Under the pieces are notes generated by a model. That model did not search any database. It saw nothing but the letters and a program-made list of their open reading frames with translations, and was not told the origin of the DNA. This document shows positions 1 to 11,274 of a stretch of DNA of 64,000 nt, one piece after another (position 1 is the stretch's first letter; every line of letters starts with the position of its first letter). Source of the DNA: Cricetomys ansorgei. Lineage: Eukaryota; Chordata; Mammalia; Rodentia; Nesomyidae. The DNA lies in assembly GCA_026225945.1 (NCBI GenBank), contig JAMJFZ010002307.1, forward strand, positions 9,735,501 to 9,799,500. The letters run 5' to 3'. The position numbers were made by a program, and so were the translations under genes.

Positions 1-904
1 ATGCGAGCCGGCACCACCCACTTATCTTTTCTCTGTGAAGTGTGAGCAGCCCGCCAGTGTGTCTCACAACATTGTCTCTGAATATTTCTGAATACCTGCG
101 GTGCCCCTCCCCTTCCCGTGAGTCTAACACAGGTTCTCACTATCAGCAACATCCCAGTTTGGGTCCTGAAAGTTCATTCAAGGCCGAGGAGGTCATAAAA
201 ACCTTAGGGGTGGGGCCTTCTGAGAGGAAGTAGGTGGCGGGAGTGGAGAGGGGGGGAGATTTGACCCGGAAGCACATACTCCGCGCCGGGTCTCTTCTTG
301 CTCTGCCCACTTGACTTTCCAGACACCACGAGGAGAGTGCCTTTGCTGCTCCAGACGCCTCATGCCATGGTGTTCTGTCTCATCATATACTACAACCTCT
401 GAAACCACGAGCTAAAAGAAACCTTTCCTTCTTATAAGTTTGGTTGTCATGAGATATTTTGTTACAGTAATGGAAGCCAAAAATGCCCACATCATATTCC
501 ATAATAATCTAACTTAGAGATATACCTGTGACTTCTTGATAGCCTTTTAGTATATCCCAATATATTTCATCATCTATAGATACCTATACATTGCTTTGTT
601 CAAAGGAGTTTTCCTTATATTTCAATTTTGGTGAGGGAAAGAAATACTGTCAAAATTACAAACCAAGAAATACGTACCTCCTCCTCTTCCCAGGCCTGAG
701 CCTTCAAATTTGACACTTATTGCTTTAGAATCTCGTATATTGCCAAAGGCCACAAGATGTCACTAGTTGTTTATTAATTGTTATTTGATATATTAACATA
801 ATTACTATGAATATGGCTTTCAGACAAATTGCTGAACCCTGAGAGTAGATTGAGTTTCAAATAAGTCATACTTCATTTAAATACTCAACTTCTGTTTCTT
901 TTGG

Positions 905-1135
905 CAAGGGAAGTGCTGAGAACTGAACCATTGAACCTACAGCCTTGTGTGACCTGGCAAGGGCTCTAATACTGATCTACACAGCTGACCTCCTGTAGTG
1001 TTTATTCTGAGATAGCATCTCACTAAGTTGCCCAGGTTGGCTCTGAATTCACCTTGTAGCCCAGGCTAGCCTTGAACTTGTGATCTTCCTGTCTCCCAAG
1101 TAGCTAGGATTTCTGGCCTGCACCTTCTGGCCCGG
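905..1135 (-). repeat. ID/B1-type SINE composite
   Basis: The segment 990-1130 is the complement of a B1-like monomer (GAGATAGCATCTCACTAAGT and TTGTAGCCCAGGCTAGCCTT on the plus strand). It is preceded at 905-985 by a tRNA-like part resembling the complement of an ID element. Order and orientation fit an old ID/B1 fused SINE. Confidence 0.6.
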
Positions 1136-1329
1136 TTTCCTTTTAGGACAATTTGATAATTTGGAATAAAATGGAAAACACAGAAAAGCAACACTTGAGA
1201 ATCTTACTCATCTCTGCAAAGATAAAAGTCAGGCAAGGGACTAAGGGGCTAGAATTTCCACCAGTTTAACATACAAATATACACATATATGTATATGTAT
1301 GTATAACTTTTTTTTTGTAGATCTGCAGT

Positions 1330-1437
1330 GTTTGTGTGGGGTGTGAGTGGGGGGAATGGGTAGGTATACTTGCTCATGCCTATGCATGTACAGGACGGGA
1401 TATTTTGCTCTGTGGCTCTCCATATTATTACTATTAA

Positions 1438-1482
<45 letters not shown>

Positions 1483-1695
1483 TACTACATCCTTTCTAAA
1501 CATGGCGCTTACTATTCCAGCAATACTGGCTGGCCAGTGAGCCCTGCGGTTTACCTGCTTCAAGTCTCTCAATGCTGGAGTTGCAGCCACATGCAACCAC
1601 ACCTGGCTTTTACTTGTGTCCTAAGGGTCTGAACACAGAGTCTTGTCTGTCCTCAGCAAACACTTCACCCGCTGAGCTATCTCTTCAATCCTGCT
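1330..1695 (-). repeat. B4-type SINE split by a CAT array
   Basis: Plus-strand pieces GGCTGGCCAGTGAGCCC (about 1530) and GCTGAGCTATCTCTTCAATC (about 1672) are the complement of B4 body and head. A CAT array at 1438-1483 sits inside the element. Confidence 0.55.
1438..1483. repeat. (CAT)15 microsatellite
   Basis: Fifteen uninterrupted CAT triplets. On the complementary strand one frame reads a methionine run, which explains a spurious open frame there. Confidence 0.97.
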
Positions 1696-1734
1696 AATAT
1701 ATTTTAGGGTTTACGTGATGTAGTTTAATTCTTA

Positions 1735-1795
1735 CACTGTGCTATTACTAGACCCATTTTACAGATGTGAGGCTTGAAAACAGTCGTGATAAAAC
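1735..1795 (+). repeat. MIR-like SINE fragment
   Basis: The phrase CCCATTTTACAGATGTGAGG followed by CTTGAAAACAG resembles the MIR core (CCCATTTTACAGATGAGGAAACTG). Short and diverged. Confidence 0.5.
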
Positions 1796-2029
1796 TATAC
1801 ACCATTAATATCAGCTTGACTAAGATGTTCACTGGGAAAAAATAAGAAATTCTCAAATATTACTTTATTGGAGATAATGAACTAGTCACTAAGACAGATA
1901 GCTCATTTATGTACACAGATTATTTATCTGGACTTGCTATACCTCCTAAACTTTGCATTTCTCCAGGCAGGTCCTAATTTATTTATTTATTTATCTATTA
2001 TTTATTTAAAATATTTTGTTTTCATTTTT

Positions 2030-2237
2030 GCTTAAATGTATGTATATGAATACAGGGAATGAGGTTGTGCACACGAGTGCAGTATCCAAAGAGGCCAGAG
2101 GTGGGCGATAGAGAGCCCTTGGAGCAGTAGTTAGAGGTGGTTATGAACAACCTGATGAGAATGAAGGGAACTGAACCTAGGTCCTCCACAAGAGTAGGGA
2201 GCATTCTTAACTGCTGAGCCATTTCTCCAGTCCCAGG
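2030..2237 (-). repeat. B2/B3 SINE
   Basis: The plus strand ends CTGCTGAGCCATTTCTCCAG (about 2212-2231), the complement of the B2 tRNA-like head. The body includes GAGGCCAGAGG and GGAACTGAACCTAGGTCCTC. Confidence 0.8.
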
Positions 2238-2924
2238 TCATCATTTTAAAAAGGCACACATTGCACTACTGCAGACAGAACCCTGACTCTTTTAATACAC
2301 TATTGCTGCTGTCTCCAACACTGGAATACAATAGTCTAATCCATGAACGTTGGCTCTATGAGTCTGTTGATGGGACTCAGAGTTGTATGCTGACGGGGTA
2401 AGGAAGTTCAAAATCACTAAGATGTTTGAGTTAAATTTCTGCATCTGGAAATGATCTGAGCCAGGTTCACTGGCCAAGTCTGTGTAAAGATCACTGTGCT
2501 GTCTAGGAAAGAAACTGGTGATCATTCTCTGAAAGCAATCTGCACAAAGCTAACCTGTAAGGATTGGTGCTACAGTAAAGTTTAAGCGTAATTAAACATG
2601 TAAATATTCAGATATGTAAAATTTAAATATGTAAATAAATAAGTAATTATTGTATTGGTAAATATAATTATTAATGTAGTTTGAGATCTGATTACAGAGT
2701 TTACCTAGTGATTAGTACTGTCTCTTCTTCTGGGATTTTCTCCCCATTCTAATATGACTATTGGCATATGGAATAGAAGTACACTGGATACTGGCAACCA
2801 AAGAAAGGGGCACACCACAGTTCATTATCTTCACTGCTTTCCTAACACAGCTCTAAGTCCAAGAAAAGTTCTTGAATGATGTTAGTTCAAACAACAAGGA
2901 TCAGTGCCTCTTCTATTTTTTTAA

Positions 2925-3090
2925 GATTTGTTCTTACATGCTTGTGAGTGCAGGTGCCCATGGAGGCCAGAAGAGGGCACCCAGCTGGAGTTCCAGGTGG
3001 TTGTGACCCACCAGGCTTGGGTGGAGAGAATGGTTCTTCTGGAAGAGCAGCAAGTGCTCTAAACCACTGGGCCATTTCTCCAATACCAAA
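2925..3090 (-). repeat. B3 SINE
   Basis: Plus strand: CATGGAGGCCAGAAGAGGGC near 2959 and ACCACTGGGCCATTTCTCCA near 3063, the complement of a B3 body and head. Confidence 0.8.
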
Positions 3091-3779
3091 TTAGAGCTTG
3101 CTTGAATGAATTTTCCATTATATTTTTTTCCCCAATTGTTGATGTAACTGCACTATGTAAGGCTTTTGAGGGACTAAGACTAACTTAATTTAAGCACCTA
3201 AACTTCCGTGCCACATGTACAGTAGAGAAGTAATCGTTGCTAGTAATAACAGGCATTCCACATCATTCTCTTCTGTTTCTTAACAGACTGAGGCTTGGGA
3301 GAATTAGCTTGCTCAAGCTCACAATGACCTGAGCTCCAGTGATTCGAACTCCTCTTTAAACTCCCACAGTGGGCTCTAGTGCCATCAGCCGGTGGCAAGT
3401 GCAGAAATGGAGTCATTAACCAGGAGATGATGCCCTCTCACAGATTTGATGACCAAATGATCAATCAATTGGTCATCAGGGGAATTGGTATTCAGGGGAA
3501 GCTGCTAAGCTTGCTGCTCTGTTCCGATTGATTCTGGCTGGAGGGCACATGTCAAGGGCAGTGACTCCAAATGAATAAAAGTCAAGGAACTGTGGATTTT
3601 AAAATCATGCTTCCATTTTCAATGCTTGTCAATTAAGTCATGAAAGACTTGAATCAAGAGATACATCTTCCATGAAGATGCCAAGTCAGTGATGAATGAC
3701 TGGTAATTGCAGGGCATGTAGCCCATGTTACCTGCTCAAGCTGGCATTCTCTCATGGTATTCTTTCCTCCAGCTCTCAC

Positions 3780-3891
3780 CTGTTATGAAGCTGATGGTGG
3801 AACTATCACAGCAGCTCAGTTCTGGATCGCCCCATGTCACCATGGTTACCCGAAAGTTGTAGTACCACGCTGGCAACAGATTTGCTATTCT
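3780..3891 (-). CDS. Ptpro: Ptpro exon 10: end of fifth FnIII repeat
   Basis: 112 nt, phase 0 to 1. The acceptor CTTATCCAG ends at 3892 and the donor GTGAGAG begins at 3779. It encodes [20 protein letters not shown], then [17 protein letters not shown]. The exon is too short and lacks an ATG at its start, so it does not appear as a long open frame; it was found by looking for the expected continuation of exon 9. [11 protein letters not shown] is the FnIII tyrosine-corner segment. The next expected residues (A-P-V-A-P-E-I-T) are not found between bases 1 and 3779, so exon 11 lies outside the window. Confidence 0.95.
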
Positions 3892-4993
3892 CTGGATAAG
3901 GATGGAGGAAAATCAGGAGACAAAAGACTAAGAGGAAAATAATATTTATGGAGTTGATTTACTTTCTTTGGGTCTTGACAAACATTAACGAACTAATTTT
4001 TTGTTGTTTTCTTTTTGTATAACTTAGAATTATTTTTGAAGTGAAAGGAACCATAAATGAGATGAATGAGCTATATAATTTTAAAAGGAAGATTAAAAGA
4101 CAGATAAATATGGGTTTCATGTTACCGTTTTGAAAGTTATAAGGCATAATGAAATAAAATTTGTTTATAACTATCTTCACACATTTATTTCACTGCTTCC
4201 AGGAAAAAGGAATAGTATTCTTCTAGAATGATGACAAGCCACAATCTTATTGGGTGGCTATGAGGACACTGTCATCTGGGTGGAGAACAATTGTGTGCTT
4301 CTTGTGTCATTCATGGGTAGCCTATACTTTGCAAAATGAACCCGATTTAAGAAAGAGCAATTATTACCTAAGCTTTGGTAGCTGTTTCATGAGGGTTAGC
4401 AATACAGGTATTTAATGATTTATACATGCCAAGAGGATGTATGGCTGTGTAAATCTTTCACTGTTAGAGACAGTGTCAGTAATTGTTGAGGACCAGTGGG
4501 AAACCTCTCGTGTTGGGAGGAAAGTTAGGTATGGGGTAGTTCTGCTCTGTTTTGAGAAAATTCATTAAGAGGAAAATACTACCAGGGATGAAAGGTAGTT
4601 GCATAATCCACCCCCACCCCCAAACTCTCCAAAGACAAAGACAAAGAAGAATCTAAATCCATGGACAAACAACCAAAGAGCAAGACTGGCTTTGGAGTGC
4701 CTGTGTGCCTGCAACCCCAGCACTTTGAAGGCAGAATCAGGAGTCCCAGAAGTTCCTGGTCACCCTTGGCTACCTGAAGCTGTCTCAAAACCAAACAATC
4801 AAAAAACAAAACAAACTAAACTAAATAAAAACCAACAACAACAATTACAAAACAAAAATCAAAGTCCTTGAAAACAGCTACCCACCTCTGCCTACTTCCA
4901 AAATGACCTAACTTACAGACAACGTTCTCTAACATACTGTGCCCGGGATGGCCGTCTATGGGAGAGAGCAACATTTGGCTAAGGGAGGGTTAC
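3892..4993 (-). other. Ptpro: Ptpro intron 9
   Basis: 1.1 kb. No exon was seen between the flanking exons, whose phases match directly. It contains one B1-like SINE near 4670-4810 and A-rich sequence after it. The stretch 3960-4580 shows nothing I can name. Confidence 0.9.
4665..4870 (+). repeat. B1-like SINE with A/CAA-rich tail
   Basis: Includes TGCCTGCAACCCCAGCACTT, then GAAGCTGTCTCAAAACC and an A-rich tail with AACAAA repeats from 4790 to 4860. Confidence 0.65.
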
Positions 4994-5187
4994 CACAGAT
5001 GCCGTTAAGGAGACGGTCGCTGCTATTTCATAGTAGGTTGTCCACTCTGAGGTCATGGTGGTGGGGTTGAAGTAAAACATTTCAACCACGTATTTCTTGA
5101 ACACTCCCAAGTAAGGGCGGGTCCAGCTCAGTACCACTGCCATGGGACCCAAGGGGTAGAGCATTAAGTCCTTTATCCCGGTGGGAA
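4994..5187 (-). CDS. Ptpro: Ptpro exon 9: start of fifth FnIII repeat
   Basis: 194 nt, phase 1 to 0. The acceptor TTCCTCTTAG ends at 5188; the donor is GTAACC, starting at 4993, a weaker match to the consensus than the other exons. It encodes [40 protein letters not shown] and the [20 protein letters not shown] end. VVLSWTRP is the FnIII B-strand tryptophan motif. If the donor is not used, translation adds V-T-L-P and then meets a TAG stop. Confidence 0.96.
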
Positions 5188-5857
5188 CTAAGAGGAAGGG
5201 GTAGAGAGTGAGGAGAGAAAATCAGGAAGGGGTGTTAGTATCTTCACAATGGCTTCAAACTGAACAATCAGAGTTGTCATTGTTCTTAACACCATCATGA
5301 AAAACCAAAGTAAATATATTTACACCTGACTTTCTCCCCTATGTAGTAAATAGAAGGATGCCTTCCAAAGGTACAATTCTGATTATTTGACGTAGTCAGC
5401 TCTTCAGCTTAGTAGGTACTAGGAACCATTTACTTAATTCAATGAACAGTTGATGGAGGGTTGCCTTTGATCTCCCACAAAATTGCTTCTAAAAATTATT
5501 TCCCCCTAAACAACATAGTAAGCCCTTTGTGTAGTATTTATACTATATTGGCTATTATAAAGGATTGATCCAGCTATGGATAAGTTGTGTGGGGAGGTAT
5601 CCATAGGTTATATGCACACACTACATAATTCTATATTAAGTAACTAGAGCATCTCTGGCTTTTGGTTCCATCTCTGCGTATGGGGAGGCATCCCCTGGAA
5701 GTTATCTCCCATAAATATTGAAAAACATATAGTCTAATGCTGGAATCTTGAGCACACCTTCATGACCTTCCATATATAATGAATTCAGATTTAAGGTTGC
5801 ATGCATCCAACCAGCAGTCTGGTAAAGATATCATTATTTTTGTGGCTAGCAACTTAC
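5188..5857 (-). other. Ptpro: Ptpro intron 8
   Basis: 670 bases of single-copy-looking intronic DNA with no recognisable repeat or coding exon. A TATAAT-like AT-rich stretch near 5530-5570 has no context supporting a promoter. Confidence 0.88.
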
Positions 5858-5978
5858 CAATGGCAAATGTCACAGGATCAGAAGGGGGCCCAATCAAAGG
5901 GCCTTTCCTTAGGTACATCACAACCTGGTACTGGGCACCAGGAACCAGGTTCTCAATAACAGGATTGCTTGAGTTCAC
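5858..5978 (-). CDS. Ptpro: Ptpro exon 8: end of fourth FnIII repeat
   Basis: 121 nt, phase 0 to 1. The acceptor (GCTTTAAG) ends at 5979 and the donor GTAAG is at 5853-5857. It encodes [20 protein letters not shown], then [20 protein letters not shown]. One N-glycosylation sequon (NSS). [15 protein letters not shown] is the classic FnIII F-strand pattern with the tyrosine corner. The polypyrimidine tract before the acceptor is short and interrupted by purines. Together with exon 7 it makes one FnIII module with phase-1 outer boundaries. Confidence 0.95.
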
Positions 5979-6404
5979 CTTAAAGCAAACACCCAATAAG
6001 ATTTGTGTAGAGCTAGGCTTTCAGAGTGGGACACGAAAGCTGTAGAGAGTAGTTAGAGAGTTAACAGCTGACTTTGAAATCCGGTATCTTTTACTCATGC
6101 TGGGAAGGTTAGATTTCCAAACTAGCATGATTTATAGTTTATGTGAGTGTGGAAGGAAGGAGACCCAGGACATTCAAATTCCGTGACTGGATTTAATACG
6201 CCCCGTGGGCTGCCCTCTATGCATCACTGTCGAACGTATCCACACACACTAGAGCCACTTCCTCCCAGAGCAATAATCAAATCAGGAGTACCATGGGGAT
6301 AGTCTGACACCCTAAATTGTAGTGTCAGCTGATGACACGTCGAGATCATTGCAGAATTGTCTTCAGTCTCTCGTCACTTAGAAGCATGTAATATCTAATT
6401 ATAG

Positions 6405-6540
6405 AGATGGAAATGACCTCAGAGTATCTATTCAGATCTCTGATTTAATAGATGGAGAAGCAAAGCCAGGGAACAGCCGTGGTCAGATACTTAGATTCAC
6501 TGCTGGGAGGAAAAACCCAGTGCTGTGACCTCTCATCTGC
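6405..6540 (+). repeat. MIR-like fragment
   Basis: TTTAATAGATGGAGAAGCAAAG followed by GGTCAGATACTTAGATTC has the layout of an old MIR: the line before it describes the cell of ATAGATGGAGAAGC where MIR has ACAGATGAGGAAAC. Diverged, so only moderate support. Confidence 0.4.
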
Positions 6541-6734
6541 ACTCAGGTCTGTTGTAACCTTATAAAATGATGTCATAGATAGCGTGTCTCAGGTCTCCCT
6601 TTTTTTGGTTATGGGGCCAGTGTGATATAGACAGAAATAACGGGAGCACACATATGTGGATTTATTAATATTGATAGATACAAGGTTGATGCTTCAATTA
6701 AAGGTTAAGACGTGAGTGGGCTCAGTGTGGATGT

Positions 6735-7037
6735 GTGGATGTTGTGTGCATGTGTGTACATTTGTATGATGTGTGTGTGCACCCATGTGTGTGGAGGCCA
6801 GAGGGTATTATCAGGTGTCTTCCTCCATCACCCTGCACATTATTTTTTGAGACAAGGTCTCTCACAGAACCCGGTACCTACCATTGCCTAAACTGGCTGG
6901 CTAGTCCCTGTCCCCCAGAGCTGGGATTACAGGTGTGCTATCCTGTCTGACCTTTTACAAAGATTGTGAGGATCTGCCTCAGGTCCTTACGCTTGTGTAT
7001 CAGGTACTTTGCACTCTGAGTCATCTCTCCTGCCCCA
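6735..7037 (-). repeat. B4-type SINE
   Basis: Plus strand shows GTGGAGGCCAGAGGGTATTA, GAGACAAGGTCTCTCACAGA, CTGGGATTACAGGTGTGC and CTGAGTCATCTCTCCTGCCC in order, the complement of a near full-length B4 element. Confidence 0.8.
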
Positions 7038-7689
7038 GCTTTGATGTTAGTGCTTCTAATATTTAAGACAGTTTCACGTAGTGAGACAAACTAATTCTCT
7101 TCAGACTGCTAGAAATAAAATCCCAACTCTGCTATGTACAAACACAAGGATGGATTTATACTTCATTCAAAATTGCTACCTTTGTTTCTTCATTATTATA
7201 ATGTAGCTAATAATACATATTAGAGTTGCGAGGTTTTTAGGCCAGAGTATAAGACACATTAACTCTTAGGATCAATTGTTTTGGCCTCTGGGGTAAATAA
7301 AATGCAAAACTTCTACAGGAATGAACACAATTAATGGATAGCAATTTTATTGGCAGTTTATGCCGTGTTTTTAAAGTCTCATTAAAATTTTAAGGATAAA
7401 TAGCACCAGTGACATGAATTTCAATGTTCTGTATCAGAAGCTGGTGTGTGTAGGAGACACATCATGATTTGATTAGAATACAGCCTATTCTAACCTCAAA
7501 TAGGTGTAGCACATTAGAGAAGATTATACAGCAATACTTAACTGGTACTCTGCCCTTCTTCATCTGTTTATACTCTTTTACGGTAGTGTCTTACCCATAT
7601 TTAGATTTCTTTAACCAGAATACTTAGAGTCAAAGTTACCCAGCAACTCTCTCATTTAAAGAGACAAACTATGAATAAGAATATATACC

Positions 7690-7835
7690 AGGCATGACAG
7701 CACAGTGCAGAATCCCAAAACTTTGGGAGGTAGAGGCAAAAGAGATTAGAAATTCAAGGCTAGCTCGAGATGTATAGTAAGTTAGAGACCAGCATGAGCT
7801 GTGTGAAACTCTTGTCTCAGAAAATAAAACAAAAA
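7690..7835 (+). repeat. B1 SINE, diverged
   Basis: CAGGCATGACAGCACAGTGC, CTTTGGGAGGTAGAGGCAAA and CTTGTCTCAGAAAATAAAAC follow the B1 order with an A-rich tail. Confidence 0.7.
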
Positions 7836-8595
7836 CAAAAATAAATAGAGAGGATGCATGTTGTGCATGACAGAACTATACTGTTTTATTAAAACTGCAG
7901 TCTATGTGACAAAACTAATATTTGCTCAATGGGTCAATTTCTCAGCCAACACAAGAGCAAATGCAACAGACTAAGGTCTCTCTGCTCTCTTCCCACAAGT
8001 CCCAGAGTGTCGGTAGGCATTCTTCCAGACTACCCTCTAACGAGCATAAAGAGGGTGCTGTTAAACCACACATGTGGATTATGTTAGCAATGTTAGCAAC
8101 ATTGCTGGAGAATTTTATTTTTAATGTGACAGCACATTTTAGACATCCTGACACACTTGTAAATGTTCACGTGGCTCCTTAAGCACTCAAGTTGCTATTT
8201 AGAATATCCAGAGAAAAAGTAAGGCGCAAACCATGTAGGTTGTTCCAGGGTGGTGGAACTAAACTCTTTTTGATAATGTTTTAGGCAGCGCTTCTTCCTA
8301 ACTGTACACTGTGTGCCTAGAATCACAGCTATTTAAGTATGCAGCAGTCACAAACCCTCTCTAAGAAATGTTGCCTTTTAGACAAGGTAAGACATGTGAA
8401 AAAATATCATTTTGCTTTATAAAAAAAAAAGACAATGTCATTGCCAGCTACCTGTCTTTGTAAAAAAATAATTATAGACATCAATCTACCCACTCCATGG
8501 GTCCCCAAATATCTGTTGAGATATAAACCTATATTTATACTTTAATTCTTCTGCATCATTTTTTTTCTTATTAAGGAATCAGTAGCCAGCCAAAC

Positions 8596-8695
8596 AATCA
8601 ATATTGAATTGATGAATATGATATACAATTAACATATTAATAAATAAAATAGGGTATAATATATAATTAATACATTAATAAATGTAATAAAATGT
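8596..8695 (+). repeat. AT-rich near-duplication
   Basis: Two adjacent similar segments of about 43 bases (starting near 8620 and 8660) share ATATAATTAA/ACATTAATAAAT motifs. Likely an old slippage duplication. Confidence 0.6.
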
Positions 8696-8934
8696 TAGTA
8701 TATGTTTCATACCCATTCTATAATTATTTTTCCCTTGCTGGCTTAATCTTCAATCCTAATAACTCCATTAGGTTCAATATGACTCCAAAGTGGCACTGGC
8801 TGGCTCTGCCTGTCCCTACTCAGTTAAAGACACAGGAGGAAGAATCACAAAGGAGGATGGTTTGAAGAAACATAACAGTTTCTTAAGCAGTGGGTTGAAT
8901 ACAAATTTTAAAATATATTATTCATTATTTATTC

Positions 8935-9150
8935 ATTTCTTCATGTATGTATGCATGTCTGCATGAGTGTAGTAGGTGCATGTATGTGTCCGCACCATGT
9001 GTATCTGTGAGTGTGGCAGCCAGAAGAGGTCTTTGGATCTCTCACAGAGTGGCCATTACCAGTATTTTCTGGACTCCTGGCTTGTTATGTGGATCTTAGC
9101 ATCTGAACTCTGGCCGTCATTGATGAGCCACCTCTCCAGATTTCTTGAGA
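8935..9150 (-). repeat. B3/B4-type SINE
   Basis: Plus strand: GTGGCAGCCAGAAGAGGTCT near 9015 and GATGAGCCACCTCTCCAG near 9121, the complement of a B3 body and head. Confidence 0.7.
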
Positions 9151-9198
9151 CATTTTAATTTAGTTTTCCTATCTGAAAATTATGTGTAAGTATATATG

Positions 9199-9427
9199 TA
9201 GTGTGTGTGTGTGTCTGTGTGTGTGTGTGTGTCTGTATGTGTGTGTGTGTCTCTGTGTGTGTGTGTGTGTGTCTGTGTGTGTGTGTGTCTGTGTGTGTGT
9301 GTGTGTCTGTACTGTGTGTGTGTGTGTCTGTGTGTGTGTGTGTCTGTACGTGTGTGTGTGTGTGTGTGTGTATCTGTCGTGTGTGTGTGTGTGTGTGTGT
9401 GTCTGTGTGTGTGTGTGTCTGTGTGTT
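9199..9427. repeat. Compound (TG)n / TGTCTG array
   Basis: 229 bases of alternating TG interrupted at intervals by TCTG, TCTGTAC and TCTGTCG. The overlapping reading frames on both strands here are low-complexity artefacts. Confidence 0.97.
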
Positions 9428-10074
9428 GGGGCCATGGAGGCTGGGGGGATGACACTCTGGTAATCTTCAGAAAGTTCTGTGGTAATCGAGAGGACACCTG
9501 AAAGATGGCCTGCTTCTCATACTCCTTTAAACATCAGCCTCGTTGCCCATCCATAATCCTTAAGGGTTTAATGTTGCATTTCAAGAGAATGGTGAGAGTC
9601 CAGCTAGAGAGGCCTTTCTGGGTCATTTACAATTTATAGTAGCTATAAGAACCTTTTCCTTTGGGCTCACAGGCACAAGACACATCATCTGTTACATTAG
9701 AAGGGACAAGAAGGAAATGTACCTTGGGCAGTTGAGTTCCAGGTCATTGTCTGTGAAGGAAATATGTTGTCCCACCAATGTAAAGTCAGTTATGTTGGCA
9801 ATGTTCACGGAAACTAATGGGCTGAATAAAGAGGTGTGATTGCTACTTAATCGGTTTATCGTATTTACTCCTTAATTTGACTGAGTCACTGGGTGGACGG
9901 ATTCATCCTCGAGGAAGGGCTTATCTCAGCTTTCTAAGCATTTAGTTCTCCAAAGACCATGATTCCCAATCAATCTTATCAACTTAAAATTTCTCAGTCC
10001 TTGAATTTCACAGATGCCTAATTTTCCCAAGAGGAATAGAAATGTCTCAGAAGTTCACCCCATGAATATCTCCC

Positions 10075-10078
<4 letters not shown>

Positions 10079-10123
<45 letters not shown>
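10079..10123. repeat. (CA)n microsatellite
   Basis: About 22 uninterrupted CA dinucleotides. Confidence 0.97.
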
Positions 10124-10125
<2 letters not shown>

Positions 10126-10186
10126 GCCTCTAAGGAAGAAAAGAAATTAGATTTTAGGGAAATAGCACAGGGCCCCAGCACTAATG

Positions 10187-10216
10187 ATTGGTTGTAGGTG
10201 TCCACACCTAGCCAAT
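10187..10216. other. Inverted repeat with facing CCAAT boxes
   Basis: ATTGG at 10187-10191 and CCAAT at 10212-10216 flank TAGGTGT (10195-10201) and ACACCTA (10204-10210), an imperfect palindrome with a 2-base centre. CCAAT boxes bind NF-Y, but no promoter is known here; function is speculative. Confidence 0.45.
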
Positions 10217-10965
10217 CACAGGACCACTAACTTGCATCTCCTCCCTGCCTGCCCCACTCCTCCCTGTGTCTGTGTAAGTCTTTTATCCTTCAAAACTTCT
10301 CTTTTTTTGGTTGGGATTGGTGAGGAGGAAATCTTTATAGTTTATATATTTTAGCTTTTCAACTTGTTTTCAATGACTCCACATTAGTTTTAAGGTTAAA
10401 AGCAGAAAAGTACAATGAACACCAAACCCCTCTAAGAGACTGAACCTTCCATTTGGTTGTCTCCTGTCCAGGGAAGTGTTTCTTAGTGTTTTGATACCCA
10501 CTCCTCGCAATACATATTAGAGTATGGTCAGATTCTCCTTTTGTGAACTCAGAAGCATCACTGATTGCTAGTTTGGACTTCTGAAATTCGGTGCCGTCAT
10601 CCTGTACTCAGTTTTGGTTATTCACATTGGATAGCCGCACTGCTCTGCAAGACTGGGATGCTTCCGATTGACCTCAGACTCCCGCATCTCCTCAAGCTCT
10701 TGGCACATAGTAGGCACTCCACAGATTCTCTTGATTAGGAAACAGAAGTGACAGGAATGTAGTCTCCGACAAAGGGAGAGAAGAGAACTGACACTGAGGC
10801 CACGCACACTCATTTCCTAACTCCTGGGTGGCTCTTGCTCATGTCGCTTCCCATACGCCCCAGGAGAACTCAGCATGGCTTCCTGCTCTTTCCTTCTTGC
10901 ATCGCCCACAGGCTGAGCTTCAGTGGCTTTCAGGGGATTGGGGTGTTTGTTCCCGTGCTTCTTAC

Positions 10966-11162
10966 CTGGGTACAGTACTGTTTCTCCAGCCGCTGGCTCT
11001 CCTTTTGTTTCTGACATGTCAGGGACACCACTGACACGATGGTGCTGTTGTAGTTCTCCTGGGGAGATGTCCAGGACATCAAGGCTGTGGTTGAGCTTAA
11101 GACGTGGACACTCACATGCTGCGGCTTCTCGGTCAGTTCTTCAATCCACTCACCCGTGGGGC
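10966..11162 (-). CDS. Ptpro: Ptpro exon 7: start of fourth FnIII repeat
   Basis: 197 nt, phase 1 to 0. The acceptor GTCCAG ends at 11163 and the donor GTAAG is at 10961-10965. It encodes [40 protein letters not shown] and the [13 protein letters not shown] end. One NST sequon. TALMSWTSP is the conserved FnIII B-strand tryptophan motif. The residue before QENYNST is P here where I recall S in mouse and human. A purine-rich GA tract and CA repeat lie 89-160 nt upstream of the acceptor on the transcribed strand. Confidence 0.96.
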
Positions 11163-11250
11163 CTGGACATTGTAAATCACGATAAAAGGGGGGTTGTACA
11201 CTGAGCTGGTTGACATGAAAGATTCTAGATTTAGTGGTTGTTATGTTTCT

Positions 11251-11274
11251 CTGTCTCTCTCCCTCTCCCTTTCC

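Larger units (their letters stand above)
1..3779 (-). other. Ptpro: Ptpro intron 10 (5' part, gene orientation)
   Basis: No coding sequence was recognised. It holds two B4-type and two B2/B3-type SINE copies in minus orientation, a MIR-like fragment, a CAT triplet array and AT-rich DNA around 2580-2680. The stretch 1-900 shows no repeat or gene I can name. Confidence 0.85.
5979..10965 (-). other. Ptpro: Ptpro intron 7
   Basis: About 5 kb. It holds a B4-type SINE, a B1, a B3-type SINE, an AT-rich near-duplication at 8600-8700, a compound TG array, a CA array and an inverted repeat with CCAAT boxes. The stretches 7040-7680, 7840-8560 and 9440-10075 show no gene or repeat I can name. Confidence 0.88.

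Noticed and set aside
1..3779. Search for Ptpro exon 11 (A-P-V-A-P-E-I-T-S...)
   Set aside because: No minus-strand segment with that start and an AG acceptor was found; exon 11 must be outside the window.
5779..6045. Plus-strand frame of 88 codons over exon 8
   Set aside because: It is the antisense shadow of Ptpro exon 8.
9180..9501. Five long overlapping frames of Cys-Val or Thr-His repeats
   Set aside because: They are translations of the TG array on both strands and have no coding properties.
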